A DNA stretch of 9,403 bases from Candidatus Omnitrophota bacterium (GTDB taxonomy: Bacteria > Omnitrophota > Gorgyraeia > Duberdicusellales > 4484-171). Location: positions 1 through 9,403 of the forward strand of contig JALOCC010000063.1 in NCBI GenBank assembly GCA_023227945.1, given 5' to 3'. The position numbers were made by a program, and so were the translations under genes. Shown here one piece after another: positions 1-6,337 of this stretch. Position 1 is the stretch's first letter, and each line of letters begins with the position of its first letter. The notes under the pieces are model-generated. The model made no database searches, was not told the origin of the DNA, and worked only from the letters and a program-made list of their open reading frames with translations.

Positions 1-2
1 GT

Positions 3-182
3 TTATTGAAAGAAAATGAAGTAGATAGCCAAAAATATAATGCATCCGCAAGCCCCACTTTGATTATAAATGGCGTAAAAAGCGATGCAATTTATAAGGA
101 TGCAACAACTATCGAAGGAGCAATTTGTTCCGCATTTACTGAGGCTCCGAGTGTGTGCCTAGACAAAGAAAGCGGCTCATAG
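3..182 (+). CDS. C-terminal end of a thioredoxin/DsbA-fold protein (5' truncated)
   Basis: The reading frame is open from the window edge (first full codon at 3) to TAG at 180-182, giving 59 residues. The visible part contains SPTLIINGV, which looks like the cis-proline strand of thioredoxin-fold proteins (compare the PT-F-ING segment of DsbA/DsbC-like proteins). It is followed by AICSAF and a second Cys in PSVCLD. This Cys-x(10)-Cys tail after the cis-Pro strand is a pattern I associate with thioredoxin-like domain proteins in uncultured bacteria. The CxxC active site and any signal peptide or membrane anchor would lie upstream, outside the window, so redox activity and location cannot be judged. 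A peptide-disulfide or quinone-linked redox role is only inference. A terminator-like hairpin lies about 90 bp downstream. Confidence 0.6.
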   Translation, partial: LLKENEVDSQKYNASASPTLIINGVKSDAIYKDATTIEGAICSAFTEAPSVCLDKESGS

Positions 183-221
183 AAAGTCTCATTTGCCTAC
201 CTCGCCTTATTGAAAAAGTAG

Positions 222-249
222 TTGCTTTATTCCATTTTTTTATTATAAT
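222..249 (+). promoter_or_regulatory. Possible sigma70-type promoter
   Basis: A perfect -10 hexamer TATAAT lies at 244-249. A weak -35, TTGCTT, lies at 222-227 with a 16-nt spacer. The predicted start is near 256, just ahead of the hairpin at 270-317 and the GC-rich structured stretch that follows. No open reading frame starts close by, so it could drive a non-coding transcript or a long fusA leader. AT-rich surroundings make a chance match possible. Confidence 0.4.
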
Positions 250-269
250 ATGCTTTCGTAAAAAGTTTA

Positions 270-324
270 CCTGCCTGCCGACAGCCCAACAGGCTAAAAG
301 CCTGGTAGACAGGCGGGGATTTTT
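270..324 (+). terminator. Terminator-like hairpin or GC-rich palindromic repeat
   Basis: CCTGCCTG (270-277) pairs with CAGGCGGG (310-317) with one G-U pair, and the inner CAGGCT pairs with AGCCTG across a short loop. A run of five T follows at 320-324. It has the form of an intrinsic terminator for the upstream thioredoxin-fold gene. However, CCTGCCTG/CAGGCGGG palindromes also occur as dispersed repeats in such genomes, so it may be a repeat acting as terminator. Confidence 0.45.
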
Positions 325-424
325 AGGCTGCTAACTGGAGCCCCTCTTGGGGCGACGTCCCGAACCGCCGTTCACCACGGGCGTAGCCTGTGGTTATTTA
401 GCAACAGGATAGCAACCCCCGGTA
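325..424 (+). other. GC-rich stretch with three-way-junction folding potential
   Basis: This block is clearly more GC-rich than its surroundings and codes for nothing obvious. A consistent fold can be drawn by eye. P1 is AGGCT (325-329) with AGCCT (385-389). P2 is GCCCC (340-344) with GGGGC (349-353), closing a TCTT tetraloop. P3 pairs ACG-CCCG (about 354-361, one T bulged) with CGGGCGT (378-384). After P1, GGTT and AACC enclose a TTAGCAACAGGATAGC-like segment. The shape recalls a compact riboswitch or small RNA, but I recognise no known class. It could equally be part of a dispersed repeat. Conservation is not testable here. Confidence 0.3.
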
Positions 425-426
425 GA

Positions 427-504
427 GATGACCCAAAGGGTCATCCTGAAGCCCGAAGGGCTGAAGGATCATAAGATCCTTCGTCGCTTCGTTCCTCAGG
501 ATGA
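427..504 (+). repeat. REP-like composite palindrome bounded by TCATCCTGA/TCAGGATGA
   Basis: An outer inverted pair TCATCCTGA (441-449) and TCAGGATGA (496-504) encloses GCCC-GAA-GGGC (451-461) and AAGGATC-ATAA-GATCCTT (464-481). It is preceded by GATGACCC-AAA-GGGTCATC (427-445). The words resemble dispersed extragenic palindromes seen in many bacterial and metagenomic contigs (TCATCCTGA with CTTCGTCGCTTCG). It codes for nothing. A further hairpin, TGGTTG-TTTTT-CAACCA (507-523), follows and lacks a T tract. Confidence 0.65.
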
Positions 505-573
505 GATGGTTGTTTTTCAACCACCTCACTTAATTCCAGTAAAAAACCAGCTCTAACGGGAAAAATATTGGTT

Positions 574-625
574 ACAGATGAAAATATCTGTGATCATCTG
601 TGTCTGCCATCTGTGATTATCTGTG
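574..625 (+). repeat. ATCTGTG short direct repeats upstream of fusA
   Basis: ATCTGTG occurs four times, starting at 586, 596, 609 and 619 (spacing 10, 13, 10). ACAGAT at 574-579 is its inverted partner, forming a small hairpin with the first copy. The array stops 6 nt before the fusA ribosome site AAGGAG. It may belong to the same class as the heptad repeats elsewhere in the window, although its spacing is not 7. Confidence 0.6.
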
Positions 626-642
626 TGTAAAGGAGTATAAAA

Positions 643-2742
643 ATGGTACGAGTAGCAAATTTACAACAACAAAGAAATATAGGTATTATGGCGCATATTG
701 ACGCCGGTAAAACCACGCTTACAGAACGAATACTTTTTTATACCGGTAAGACTCATAAAGTAGGCGAAGTCCACGATGGAGAAGCAACTATGGACTGGAT
801 GAAGCAGGAGCGTGAACGAGGCATTACCATTACAGCAGCGGCAACTACCTGTTTCTGGAAAGATTGTAGAATAAATATTATAGATACTCCTGGCCACGTT
901 GATTTTACGGTTGAGGTTGAAAGAAGCCTGCGTGTGCTTGACGGTGCTATTGCTGTCTTTTGTGCTGTCGGAGGAGTTGAGCCGCAATCAGAGGCAGTTT
1001 GGCGCCAATCAGAAAAATATAATGTTCCAAAAATAGCCTTTATCAACAAAATGGACCGTGTCGGCGCGGACTTTTATGATGTGCTTAAGGCAATTGAGAA
1101 AGATTTAGGCGCAAATGCAATTCCTATGGTAGTTCCCATAGGGTCAGAAGACAATTTTGAAGGCATCATTGACCTTATGGAAATGAAGGCTTATATTTTT
1201 GATGAAAATTCAGAAGACCACGAATATAGAGTAGAAGATATACCCGCGCAACTTTTAGAAAATGCAAAGAAGTATCATCATATAATGGTTGAAAAAGCTG
1301 TTGAGCTTGACGATACTTTAATGGAAAAATATCTTGAAGCGGAAGATAAAATTACGCAGGAAGAATTAATACGGGCAATACGCAAAGGCACAATCACAAA
1401 CAAAGTTGTGCCGGTTATGTGCGGCTCGGCTTTTAAGAATAAAGGTGTTCGTAAATTGCTTGATGCGGTTAATTTATACCTTCCTTCCCCGTTTGACTTG
1501 CCCGCTGTTAAAGGAACAGATCCAAACGATCCTGAAAAGGCTATTGAAAGAAAACCCCAGGATAATGAGCCGTTTGCGGCGCTTGCTTTTAAAGTGCAGG
1601 CTGATCCGCATATGGGAAAACTTGTCTATTTCAGGGTTTATTCAGGTAAGCTTCCCGCTGGCTCTTACGTTTATAATTCTACAAAAGATAAAAAAGAAAG
1701 AATAAGCAGAATTCTGCAGATGCATGCAAATGAAAGAGAAAATAGAGAAGATATATATGCCGGCGACATCGGCGCGGCTATCGGCTTAGACCACACAGTA
1801 ACGGGAGATACTCTTTGTGACCTTGAGAACCCCGTAATACTTGAAGCTATAGAATTTCCGGCTCCGGTTGTATCAATAAGTGTTAAACCCGCAAGCCGCG
1901 CAGAACAGGACAAATTAAGTAAAGGTATTGCAAAGCTTGCCGAAGAAGACCCTACGTTTACAGTGCACCACGACGAAGAAACTGAAGAAACCATTCTTTC
2001 CGGAATGGGCGAGTTGCACCTGGAAATTATAGTCGATAGATTAAAGCATGAATTTAGCGTTGAGGCAGTTGTCGGCCAGCCAAAAGTTGCTTACAAAGAA
2101 ACAATATTAAACAACGCAACCGAAGAGTATAAGCACATTAAGCAGTCAGGCGGCCGCGGACAGTATGGCCATGTTGAGTTTGAGATAGAGCCTGCAGACC
2201 CCGGACAAGGGTTTGAGTTTGAAAATAAAATTGTCGGTGGCGCCATTCCCAGAGAATATATCCCGGCAGTTGAAAAGGGAGTTATTGAGGCTCTTAAGAA
2301 AGGAGCTTTAGCAGGTTATCCTGTCGTTGACGTAAAGGTAAACCTTATAGATGGCTCTTATCATGATGTTGATTCCTCAGAAATTGCTTTTAAGATAGCT
2401 GCAATTGAGTGTTTTAAGGAAGCTTTCAGAAAGGCTGTACCGGTTTTACTTGAGCCTTATATGTCGCTTGAAATTGTTACTCCTGAAGACTATGTTGGTA
2501 ATATCGTAGGCAATCTTTGTTCCAGGCGCGGAAAAGTGCTTGGCATAGAAGCAGGCAAAGCAGGCCAGCAGATTGTAGCTGCGGAAGCTCCTTTGTCCGA
2601 ACTTTTCGGCTATACTACTACGCTACGTTCGCTTTCCAGCGGCCGCGCAACAAGCTCCATGCATTTTGAAAAATATGTCGAGGTTCCAAGCGCAATAGCC
2701 GAGAAAATAATCGAAGATTCTAAGGAGAAGAAAAAAGAATAA
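643..2742 (+). CDS. fusA: Translation elongation factor G
   Basis: This 699-residue protein (E. coli EF-G has 704) is the GTPase that translocates tRNA and mRNA through the ribosome and, with RRF, splits post-termination ribosomes in the cytoplasm. All G motifs are intact: AHIDAGKT (17-24, P-loop), RGITI (59-63, switch I), DTPGH (81-85, with catalytic His85), NKMD (135-138) and GSAF (261-264). Domain II follows at about 290-400, then III. Domain IV has GRGQYGH at 504-510 and the DSSEIAFK tip segment, and domain V contains [11 protein letters not shown]. The GERERGIT-type switch and full domain IV mark canonical EF-G, not a tetracycline-protection protein or LepA. The ATG follows AAGGAG with good spacing. 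The usual str-operon partners (rpsL, rpsG, tuf) are absent from this window, so fusA stands alone here, with a long repeat-filled upstream region. Confidence 0.98.
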   Translation: MVRVANLQQQRNIGIMAHIDAGKTTLTERILFYTGKTHKVGEVHDGEATMDWMKQERERGITITAAATTCFWKDCRINIIDTPGHVDFTVEVERSLRVLDGAIAVFCAVGGVEPQSEAVWRQSEKYNVPKIAFINKMDRVGADFYDVLKAIEKDLGANAIPMVVPIGSEDNFEGIIDLMEMKAYIFDENSEDHEYRVEDIPAQLLENAKKYHHIMVEKAVELDDTLMEKYLEAEDKITQEELIRAIRKGTITNKVVPVMCGSAFKNKGVRKLLDAVNLYLPSPFDLPAVKGTDPNDPEKAIERKPQDNEPFAALAFKVQADPHMGKLVYFRVYSGKLPAGSYVYNSTKDKKERISRILQMHANERENREDIYAGDIGAAIGLDHTVTGDTLCDLENPVILEAIEFPAPVVSISVKPASRAEQDKLSKGIAKLAEEDPTFTVHHDEETEETILSGMGELHLEIIVDRLKHEFSVEAVVGQPKVAYKETILNNATEEYKHIKQSGGRGQYGHVEFEIEPADPGQGFEFENKIVGGAIPREYIPAVEKGVIEALKKGALAGYPVVDVKVNLIDGSYHDVDSSEIAFKIAAIECFKEAFRKAVPVLLEPYMSLEIVTPEDYVGNIVGNLCSRRGKVLGIEAGKAGQQIVAAEAPLSELFGYTTTLRSLSSGRATSSMHFEKYVEVPSAIAEKIIEDSKEKKKE

Positions 2743-2826
2743 CTTTGTGTTTCCGCTAAAATTTTCCAACCAGTATAACTTTTATTTTTTTGCTTCCGGA
2801 GAAACTATTTAACTTTAATTTAGTTT

Positions 2827-2835
2827 TGGTATAAT
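2827..2835 (+). promoter_or_regulatory. Extended -10 promoter for the metF unit
   Basis: TGGTATAAT (2827-2835) is a perfect -10 hexamer preceded by the TGn extension. No convincing -35 is visible (TTTAAC at 2808-2813 is weak), which fits an extended -10 promoter. Initiation near 2842 would place the whole inverted repeat 2842-2905 at the extreme 5' end of the metF mRNA. Confidence 0.55.
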
Positions 2836-2841
2836 ACTTAA

Positions 2842-2905
2842 ACAGATAACAGAGGACAGAGAAGAAATAAAAAAATGATTCTGTAATCTGTACTCTGTTG
2901 TCTGT
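2842..2905 (+). repeat. Heptad-phased inverted repeat (ACAG/CTGT words)
   Basis: The right part contains CTGT at 2881, 2888, 2895 and 2902, exactly 7 nt apart. The left part contains ACAG at 2842, 2849 and 2856, again 7 nt apart. The arms 2842-2859 and 2888-2905 are inverted copies matching at 16 of 18 positions, with a 28-nt A-rich loop. In RNA this gives a strong hairpin in the metF leader. It is followed by AACC-GAGCGAAGCGA-GGTT, whose GAGG (2924-2927) serves as the metF ribosome site. Confidence 0.75.
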
Positions 2906-2931
2906 ATTCTAACCGAGCGAAGCGAGGTTAC

Positions 2932-3792
2932 ATGAAGATAATAGATATTCTAAAAACTCACGATAAAGGCGTGTCTTTTGAATTCTTTCCGCCGAAAACA
3001 GAAAACGGGATGAATTTCTTAATGAATACAGCAAGAGAGCTTAAGGCTTTTAAGCCCTTATATGTTTCTATGACCTATGGTGCAGCCGGTTCAACTCAGG
3101 AAAAAACAAAAGAAGCAACCTTTCTGCTGATTAAGGAAAAAGATTTTGTGGTTATGCCTCATCTAACCTGTATCGGCGCAAACGTAGGTACTATTAAAAC
3201 CCTGCTTAGCGAATATAAACAAAATGGCATAGAAAATATTATGGCCTTAAGGGGAGATATACCGCAAAATATAGAGGGTTTTAATTTCAAATCTCAGGCT
3301 CTTTGCTACGCAAAAGATCTGGTTGGTTTTATAAAAGAAAATGGTAAATTTTGCACAGGGGTTGCAGTATATCCCGAGGGCCATATCGAAACAAAAACAC
3401 TCGATGAAGATATTGAATACACAAAACAGAAAATAGATGCCGGAGCTGATTTTGCGGTGACACAGATGTTTTTTGATAACAGCCACTTTTATAATTTTTT
3501 AGAAAGAGCAGGCAAAAAGGGGATTAATATTCCGGTTTTACCCGGAATTTTTCCTTTAACAGATATCGATAAGCTTAAAAAATTCTGTGCTGTAGCAAGA
3601 ACAACTGTTCCCAAAAAAATAGAAGAAGAGATGTCGCGTTTCAGAGGCAACTCCCGAGATATGGAGAAATGCGGCATTGATTTCACGATAAAACAATGCC
3701 GGGACTTAATATCTCATGGGTACAGCCACCTGCATTTTTTTACCTTCAATAAATCCGGCATGATTAGAGCTGTTTTAAACGCCATATTTTAA
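2932..3792 (+). CDS. metF: 5,10-methylenetetrahydrofolate reductase
   Basis: This cytoplasmic flavoprotein of 286 residues (E. coli MetF 296) reduces 5,10-methylene-THF to 5-methyl-THF, the methyl donor for methionine synthesis. In organisms with the Wood-Ljungdahl pathway it also acts in the methyl branch. Family motifs are clear. FEFFPPK (16-22) carries the catalytic Glu17 (Glu28 in E. coli). VSMTYGAAGST and HLTCIGAN follow. ALRGD (105-109) has Asp109, matching the flavin-tuning Asp120. YPEGH and TQMFFD complete the TIM-barrel signature. It is one complete catalytic domain without the eukaryotic regulatory domain. The start follows GAGG by 4 nt. It probably heads a unit with the two genes immediately downstream. 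Whether it partners with MetV or other subunits cannot be seen here. Confidence 0.95.
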   Translation: MKIIDILKTHDKGVSFEFFPPKTENGMNFLMNTARELKAFKPLYVSMTYGAAGSTQEKTKEATFLLIKEKDFVVMPHLTCIGANVGTIKTLLSEYKQNGIENIMALRGDIPQNIEGFNFKSQALCYAKDLVGFIKENGKFCTGVAVYPEGHIETKTLDEDIEYTKQKIDAGADFAVTQMFFDNSHFYNFLERAGKKGINIPVLPGIFPLTDIDKLKKFCAVARTTVPKKIEEEMSRFRGNSRDMEKCGIDFTIKQCRDLISHGYSHLHFFTFNKSGMIRAVLNAIF

Positions 3793-3807
3793 TTGCTAAA
3801 ACAAATA

Positions 3808-4254
3808 ATGGTAATTGATATATTAGATAATTGTTATCGTTATACAAAACTGCATAAACTTTTTAAGCCGGCTTTTGAATTTTTAAGAAAAGAAAATCTT
3901 AAAAAATACTGCGAAGGCAGATACGATATAGCCAAGAATGATGTTTATGCGCTGATATCAAAAGCAACCAGCCGCGGAAAAACAGGAGCGAGCCTTGAGG
4001 CGCATAGAAAATATATAGACATACAGGTGGCTTTAAGCGGAGAAGATTTGATAGGGTATAAACCGCTTAGTGAATGCAGAATTAAAAGAACAGAATATGA
4101 TGCTAAAAAAGATTGCGTATTTTTTAATGATAAAAGCAATTTTTGGTTTAAGATTCAAGAGAATTCATTTGCAATTTTTTTCCCACAAGACGCTCACGCT
4201 CCTCTCGCTGGCAGTTTGCCAGTATTAAAGGCAGTTATTAAAGTAAGAGTATAA
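3808..4254 (+). CDS. YhcH/YjgK/YiaL (DUF386) family cupin-like protein
   Basis: This 148-residue protein matches the YhcH/YjgK/YiaL family (E. coli YhcH 154 aa), a beta-sandwich fold related to cupins. Members are linked to sugar catabolism, including EbgC, the beta subunit of evolved beta-galactosidase, and sialic acid loci. The signature EAHRKYIDIQ lies at 64-73 (His66). FPQDAHAP near the C-terminus supplies His130. These conserved His and Glu residues are thought to bind a metal. I chose ATG 3808 because family members begin M-I-ID-LEN. The frame stays open to a TTG at 3793 touching the metF stop, so TTG initiation cannot be excluded. No clear ribosome site is visible, consistent with translational coupling to metF 15 nt upstream. 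The substrate is unknown, and no sugar genes are nearby. Confidence 0.88.
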   Translation: MVIDILDNCYRYTKLHKLFKPAFEFLRKENLKKYCEGRYDIAKNDVYALISKATSRGKTGASLEAHRKYIDIQVALSGEDLIGYKPLSECRIKRTEYDAKKDCVFFNDKSNFWFKIQENSFAIFFPQDAHAPLAGSLPVLKAVIKVRV

Positions 4255-4256
4255 AA

Positions 4257-4463
4257 ATGCTTAAAGTAATTATTACAATAATTTTCGTTTATATTCTGAT
4301 TAGGTTGCTGGTAAGGCTAATATTTCTGGCGTTTGGAGTTTTTCTCTCGCGTACGTTGAAAGCAAAATACAGCAATACCGTAAAAAACGGATTTTCCGCT
4401 CGCAAAGAAAGCGATTCGGAAAATATCATCGACGCTGAATTCAAGGAAGTAAATAAACCCTAA
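4257..4463 (+). CDS. Small single-pass membrane protein, unknown function
   Basis: The 68-residue product begins two bases after the preceding stop codon, so it is very likely co-transcribed and translationally coupled. Residues about 3-32 form one long hydrophobic helix interrupted by Arg (IRLLVRLIFLAFGVF). A basic stretch and a hydrophilic tail with DAEFKEV follow. The pattern resembles DUF4834-like small membrane proteins, though I cannot confirm the family. The last codons (N-K-P-stop) are written by the first heptad unit of the downstream inverted repeat, so the C-terminus may have been changed by repeat insertion. Function unknown. Confidence 0.65.
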   Translation: MLKVIITIIFVYILIRLLVRLIFLAFGVFLSRTLKAKYSNTVKNGFSARKESDSENIIDAEFKEVNKP

Positions 4464-4568
4464 ACACTAAACTCTTCCGCCACCTTTAAAAAATAAGGCG
4501 GACCCGCCTAAGGCGGGAAATCCTAAACAAACTGTTTAGAGTTTAGGGTTTCGAGTTTAGTGTTTATT
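4454..4568 (+). repeat. Heptad-phased inverted repeat (TAAAnnn/GTTTAnn words)
   Basis: The left arm is three exact heptads, TAAACCC, TAAACAC and TAAACTC (4454-4474). The right arm is five: GTTTAGA, GTTTAGG, GTTTCGA, GTTTAGT and GTTTATT (4534-4568). A 14-bp perfect inverted match joins 4461-4474 and 4553-4566, and an 11-bp match joins 4455-4465 and 4541-4551. The centre holds the GC-rich palindrome CCCGCCTAAGGCGGG (4503-4517). The left arm supplies the TAA stop of the upstream gene, and the right arm ends 18 bp before the dinB ATG. The element fills almost the whole spacer. Confidence 0.85.
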
Positions 4569-4586
4569 ATATAAGAGACATTGTTT

Positions 4587-5771
4587 ATGCAAACTAGCCG
4601 CTACATCGTCCATATCGATATGGACGCTTTTTTCGCTGCTGTCGAGCAAAGAGATAACCCTTTATATAAAAATAAGCCTGTTGTTGTAGGAGCAGACCCC
4701 AAGGCCGGACGGGGAAGAGGGGTTGTTTCAACCTGCTCGTATGAGGCGCGTAAATTTGGCATACATTCAAGCCTGCCCATATCAATTGCCTATAGTTTAT
4801 GTCCGCGGGCAATTTTTCTTCCCGTAAATATGGAAAAATATCTCGCTGTCTCAAGGCAAATTTATAATATACTTAATACATTTACTCCTTCTATCGAAAC
4901 ATTAAGTATTGATGAGGCTTTCCTTGATATAACCGGCAGTTTCTATCTTTTCGGCAGCCCGCTTGCAACCTGTAAACTTATAAAAGAAAAAATAAAAAAA
5001 GAAACTAAATTAACCGCATCACTGGGCCTTGCACCGACAAAAATGGCGGCTAAAATTGCCTCTGATATATGTAAGCCAGATGGGCTTTTGGAAATAACAA
5101 GCGAAAAACTGTTGGATTTCTTATGGCCCTTACCAATAGAAAAAATCTCTGGATTAGGGAAGAAGTCAAAAGAGATATTAAATGAAAGAGGCATACGCAC
5201 GATAAAGGACCTGGCACAACAAAAAAAAGATTATCTGGTTTCGATTTTTGGTAAATCCGGAGAATATTTCTGGTATTTGGCAAACGGCATAGATAATAGC
5301 GAGGTTATGGGCGCGCACGAAGCAAAATCAATAAGCAGCGAAACCACTTTTGAAAAGGATACTGCCGATGAGGAATTGATAAGGCGTACATTCCTCATGC
5401 TTTGCGAAGATGTTTCGGGCAGATTACGAAGTGATAGATTAAAGGCAAGGATTGTCACCTTAAAAATAAGGTTAACCGGTTTTAAAACTTATACAAGAGC
5501 GCTTACAATTCAGAAGGCAACTAATTTTGTTGATGAGATATATAAGACAACAAGGACAATTTACAATAAATTTATTTCTTCAGGGGTTAAAGGGGCGTCG
5601 AAAATCCGCCTTATCGGAATTAAAACTTCCAATTTAATACCGCAAGATGAAAGGGATAGTTTGTTTGATGAAAAAATAGACCAGAAAAAAGAAAGTATGC
5701 ACAAAGCCGTAGAGGCAATCAAGGGAAAATTCGGAAATAAAGGTATTTTTCGGGCAGCAGAGATAGATTGA
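4587..5771 (+). CDS. dinB: DNA polymerase IV (Y-family translesion polymerase)
   Basis: This 394-residue protein is a full-length Y-family polymerase that copies past damaged bases with low fidelity. The palm has HIDMDAFFAAVEQ, with metal-binding Asp11 and the steric-gate Phe16. SIDEAFLDITG holds Asp109 and Glu110, the other catalytic acids. A helix-hairpin-helix (SGLGKKSKEIL, from about residue 188) forms the thumb, and residues about 240-350 are the little-finger domain. RDSLFDE (356-362) sits where many DinB proteins carry a QLSLF-type beta-clamp binding motif, so clamp binding is plausible. ATG 4587 is preferred because the conserved core starts right after it; an upstream in-frame TTG (4581) adds only two residues. 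No strong ribosome site is visible, and the upstream sequence is the heptad repeat. I see no clear LexA-type operator. Confidence 0.96.
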   Translation: MQTSRYIVHIDMDAFFAAVEQRDNPLYKNKPVVVGADPKAGRGRGVVSTCSYEARKFGIHSSLPISIAYSLCPRAIFLPVNMEKYLAVSRQIYNILNTFTPSIETLSIDEAFLDITGSFYLFGSPLATCKLIKEKIKKETKLTASLGLAPTKMAAKIASDICKPDGLLEITSEKLLDFLWPLPIEKISGLGKKSKEILNERGIRTIKDLAQQKKDYLVSIFGKSGEYFWYLANGIDNSEVMGAHEAKSISSETTFEKDTADEELIRRTFLMLCEDVSGRLRSDRLKARIVTLKIRLTGFKTYTRALTIQKATNFVDEIYKTTRTIYNKFISSGVKGASKIRLIGIKTSNLIPQDERDSLFDEKIDQKKESMHKAVEAIKGKFGNKGIFRAAEID

Positions 5772-5820
5772 TCCTATGTTTTGCTTGCGTCATTACTCCT
5801 TAGTTTGCTTTGATGCCAGC

Positions 5821-5848
5821 TTGACATATTTATATTGTTCATTACAAT
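5821..5848 (+). promoter_or_regulatory. Strong sigma70-type promoter for the two small genes
   Basis: A consensus -35 TTGACA (5821-5826) and a -10 TACAAT (5843-5848, one mismatch) are separated by 16 nt. Initiation near 5855 would give a leader of about 178 nt that begins just before the 60+60 nt inverted repeat. The stretch 5772-5820, after dinB, holds nothing recognisable. Confidence 0.65.
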
Positions 5849-5870
5849 AGTGCACAGATGTTTTATAGAA

Positions 5871-6009
5871 TAACCAATAACCAAGATACAAGCTCCAAAC
5901 AAATCCCAATACCCAATAAACAATGCCCAAACGTTTTTGTTCTTTTTATTTGGTTATTGAATATTGGTTATTGATCATTATTTGGTCATTGGAAATTGGA
6001 GCTTGGTTA
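5871..6009 (+). repeat. Long inverted repeat with matched 4-heptad + 4-nt + 4-heptad arms
   Basis: Left arm (5871-5930) is TAACCAA, TAACCAA, GATACAA, GCTCCAA, then ACAA, then ATCCCAA, TACCCAA, TAAACAA, TGCCCAA. Right arm (5950-6009) is TTGGTTA, TTGAATA, TTGGTTA, TTGATCA, then TTAT, then TTGGTCA, TTGGAAA, TTGGAGC, TTGGTTA. Each arm is exactly 60 nt with the register break in the same place. Gapless pairing of the arms gives 41 Watson-Crick matches out of 60 by my count, with a 19-nt loop. It lies between the promoter at 5821 and the AGGAGG site of the next gene, so it would be transcribed as a long imperfect hairpin. Confidence 0.85.
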
Positions 6010-6032
6010 TTTGTACAAAAAGGAGGGCATAT

Positions 6033-6269
6033 ATGCCGTATGATGCAAGTCTTGATGAATGCTTGTTTACAAAGTCTTACGAAACTGAGAATGAGAGGTT
6101 AACCGTGAGCATTTATTCTTATAACAGGGGGCAAAAAAAGCTGCAAATTACAAGGGAGAATAAAGACAACGCCGGCGAATTTAAATTTGCAAAATTAGGT
6201 AGAATGAATAAAGGAGAAATTACTGCGATTCTTCCTTTGATTCAGGAAGCGATAAAAGCGATGGAATAA
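6033..6269 (+). CDS. Small PC4-like protein, possible single-stranded nucleic acid binder
   Basis: The 78-residue protein starts at ATG 6033, 6 nt after a perfect AGGAGG (6021-6026). The frame stays open upstream to 5964, but that extension only translates the inverted repeat and lacks a ribosome site. Residues 22-42 (RLTVSIYSYNRGQKKLQIT and on) and 48-57 (GEFKFAKLGR) have the alternating strand pattern and K-G-aromatic spacing of PC4/YdbC-type transcriptional coactivator domains. An amphipathic helix follows (62-77, EITAILPLIQEAIKAM). PC4-fold proteins bind single-stranded DNA or RNA as dimers. The family assignment is inference from pattern only. It is co-directional with the zinc-ribbon gene 68 bp downstream. 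Confidence 0.75.
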   Translation: MPYDASLDECLFTKSYETENERLTVSIYSYNRGQKKLQITRENKDNAGEFKFAKLGRMNKGEITAILPLIQEAIKAME

Positions 6270-6301
6270 TTAAAACTAGAAACGGATATCAGCGTAAGTA
6301 T

Positions 6302-6322
6302 ACTAGATAGTCCCTATCTGGT
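6302..6322 (+). promoter_or_regulatory. 9-bp hairpin immediately upstream of a ribosome site
   Basis: ACTAGATAG (6302-6310) pairs along its full length with CTATCTGGT (6314-6322), including one G-U, around a TCC loop. No T tract follows, so it is not an intrinsic terminator. It ends about 4 nt before the AGGAG of the zinc-ribbon gene and could affect initiation or protect a processed 5' end. Confidence 0.4.
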
Positions 6323-6337
6323 TAAAAGGAGAAATTA

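Noticed and set aside
183..642. tRNA or other standard RNA gene in the first gap
   Set aside because: No acceptor/T-arm pattern (GGTTCGAATCC-like) or other recognised RNA signature was found, only the palindromes and repeats described.
661..1049. Reverse-strand open frames inside fusA
   Set aside because: They are antisense shadows of a highly conserved gene with no ribosome site or recognisable protein pattern.
1406..1705. +1 frame of 99 codons within fusA
   Set aside because: It is an alternative frame over domains G and II of EF-G, whose protein sequence is intact and conserved.
5871..6009. CRISPR array
   Set aside because: Units are 7 nt, degenerate and without spacers, and the two halves are inverted, so it does not have the repeat-spacer form.
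5964..6032. 23-residue N-terminal extension of the PC4-like protein
   Set aside because: It only translates the TTGG heptads and lacks a ribosome site, while ATG 6033 follows a perfect AGGAGG.
6302..6322. Terminator after the PC4-like gene
   Set aside because: The stem is good but no T tract follows; the sequence runs into a ribosome site.
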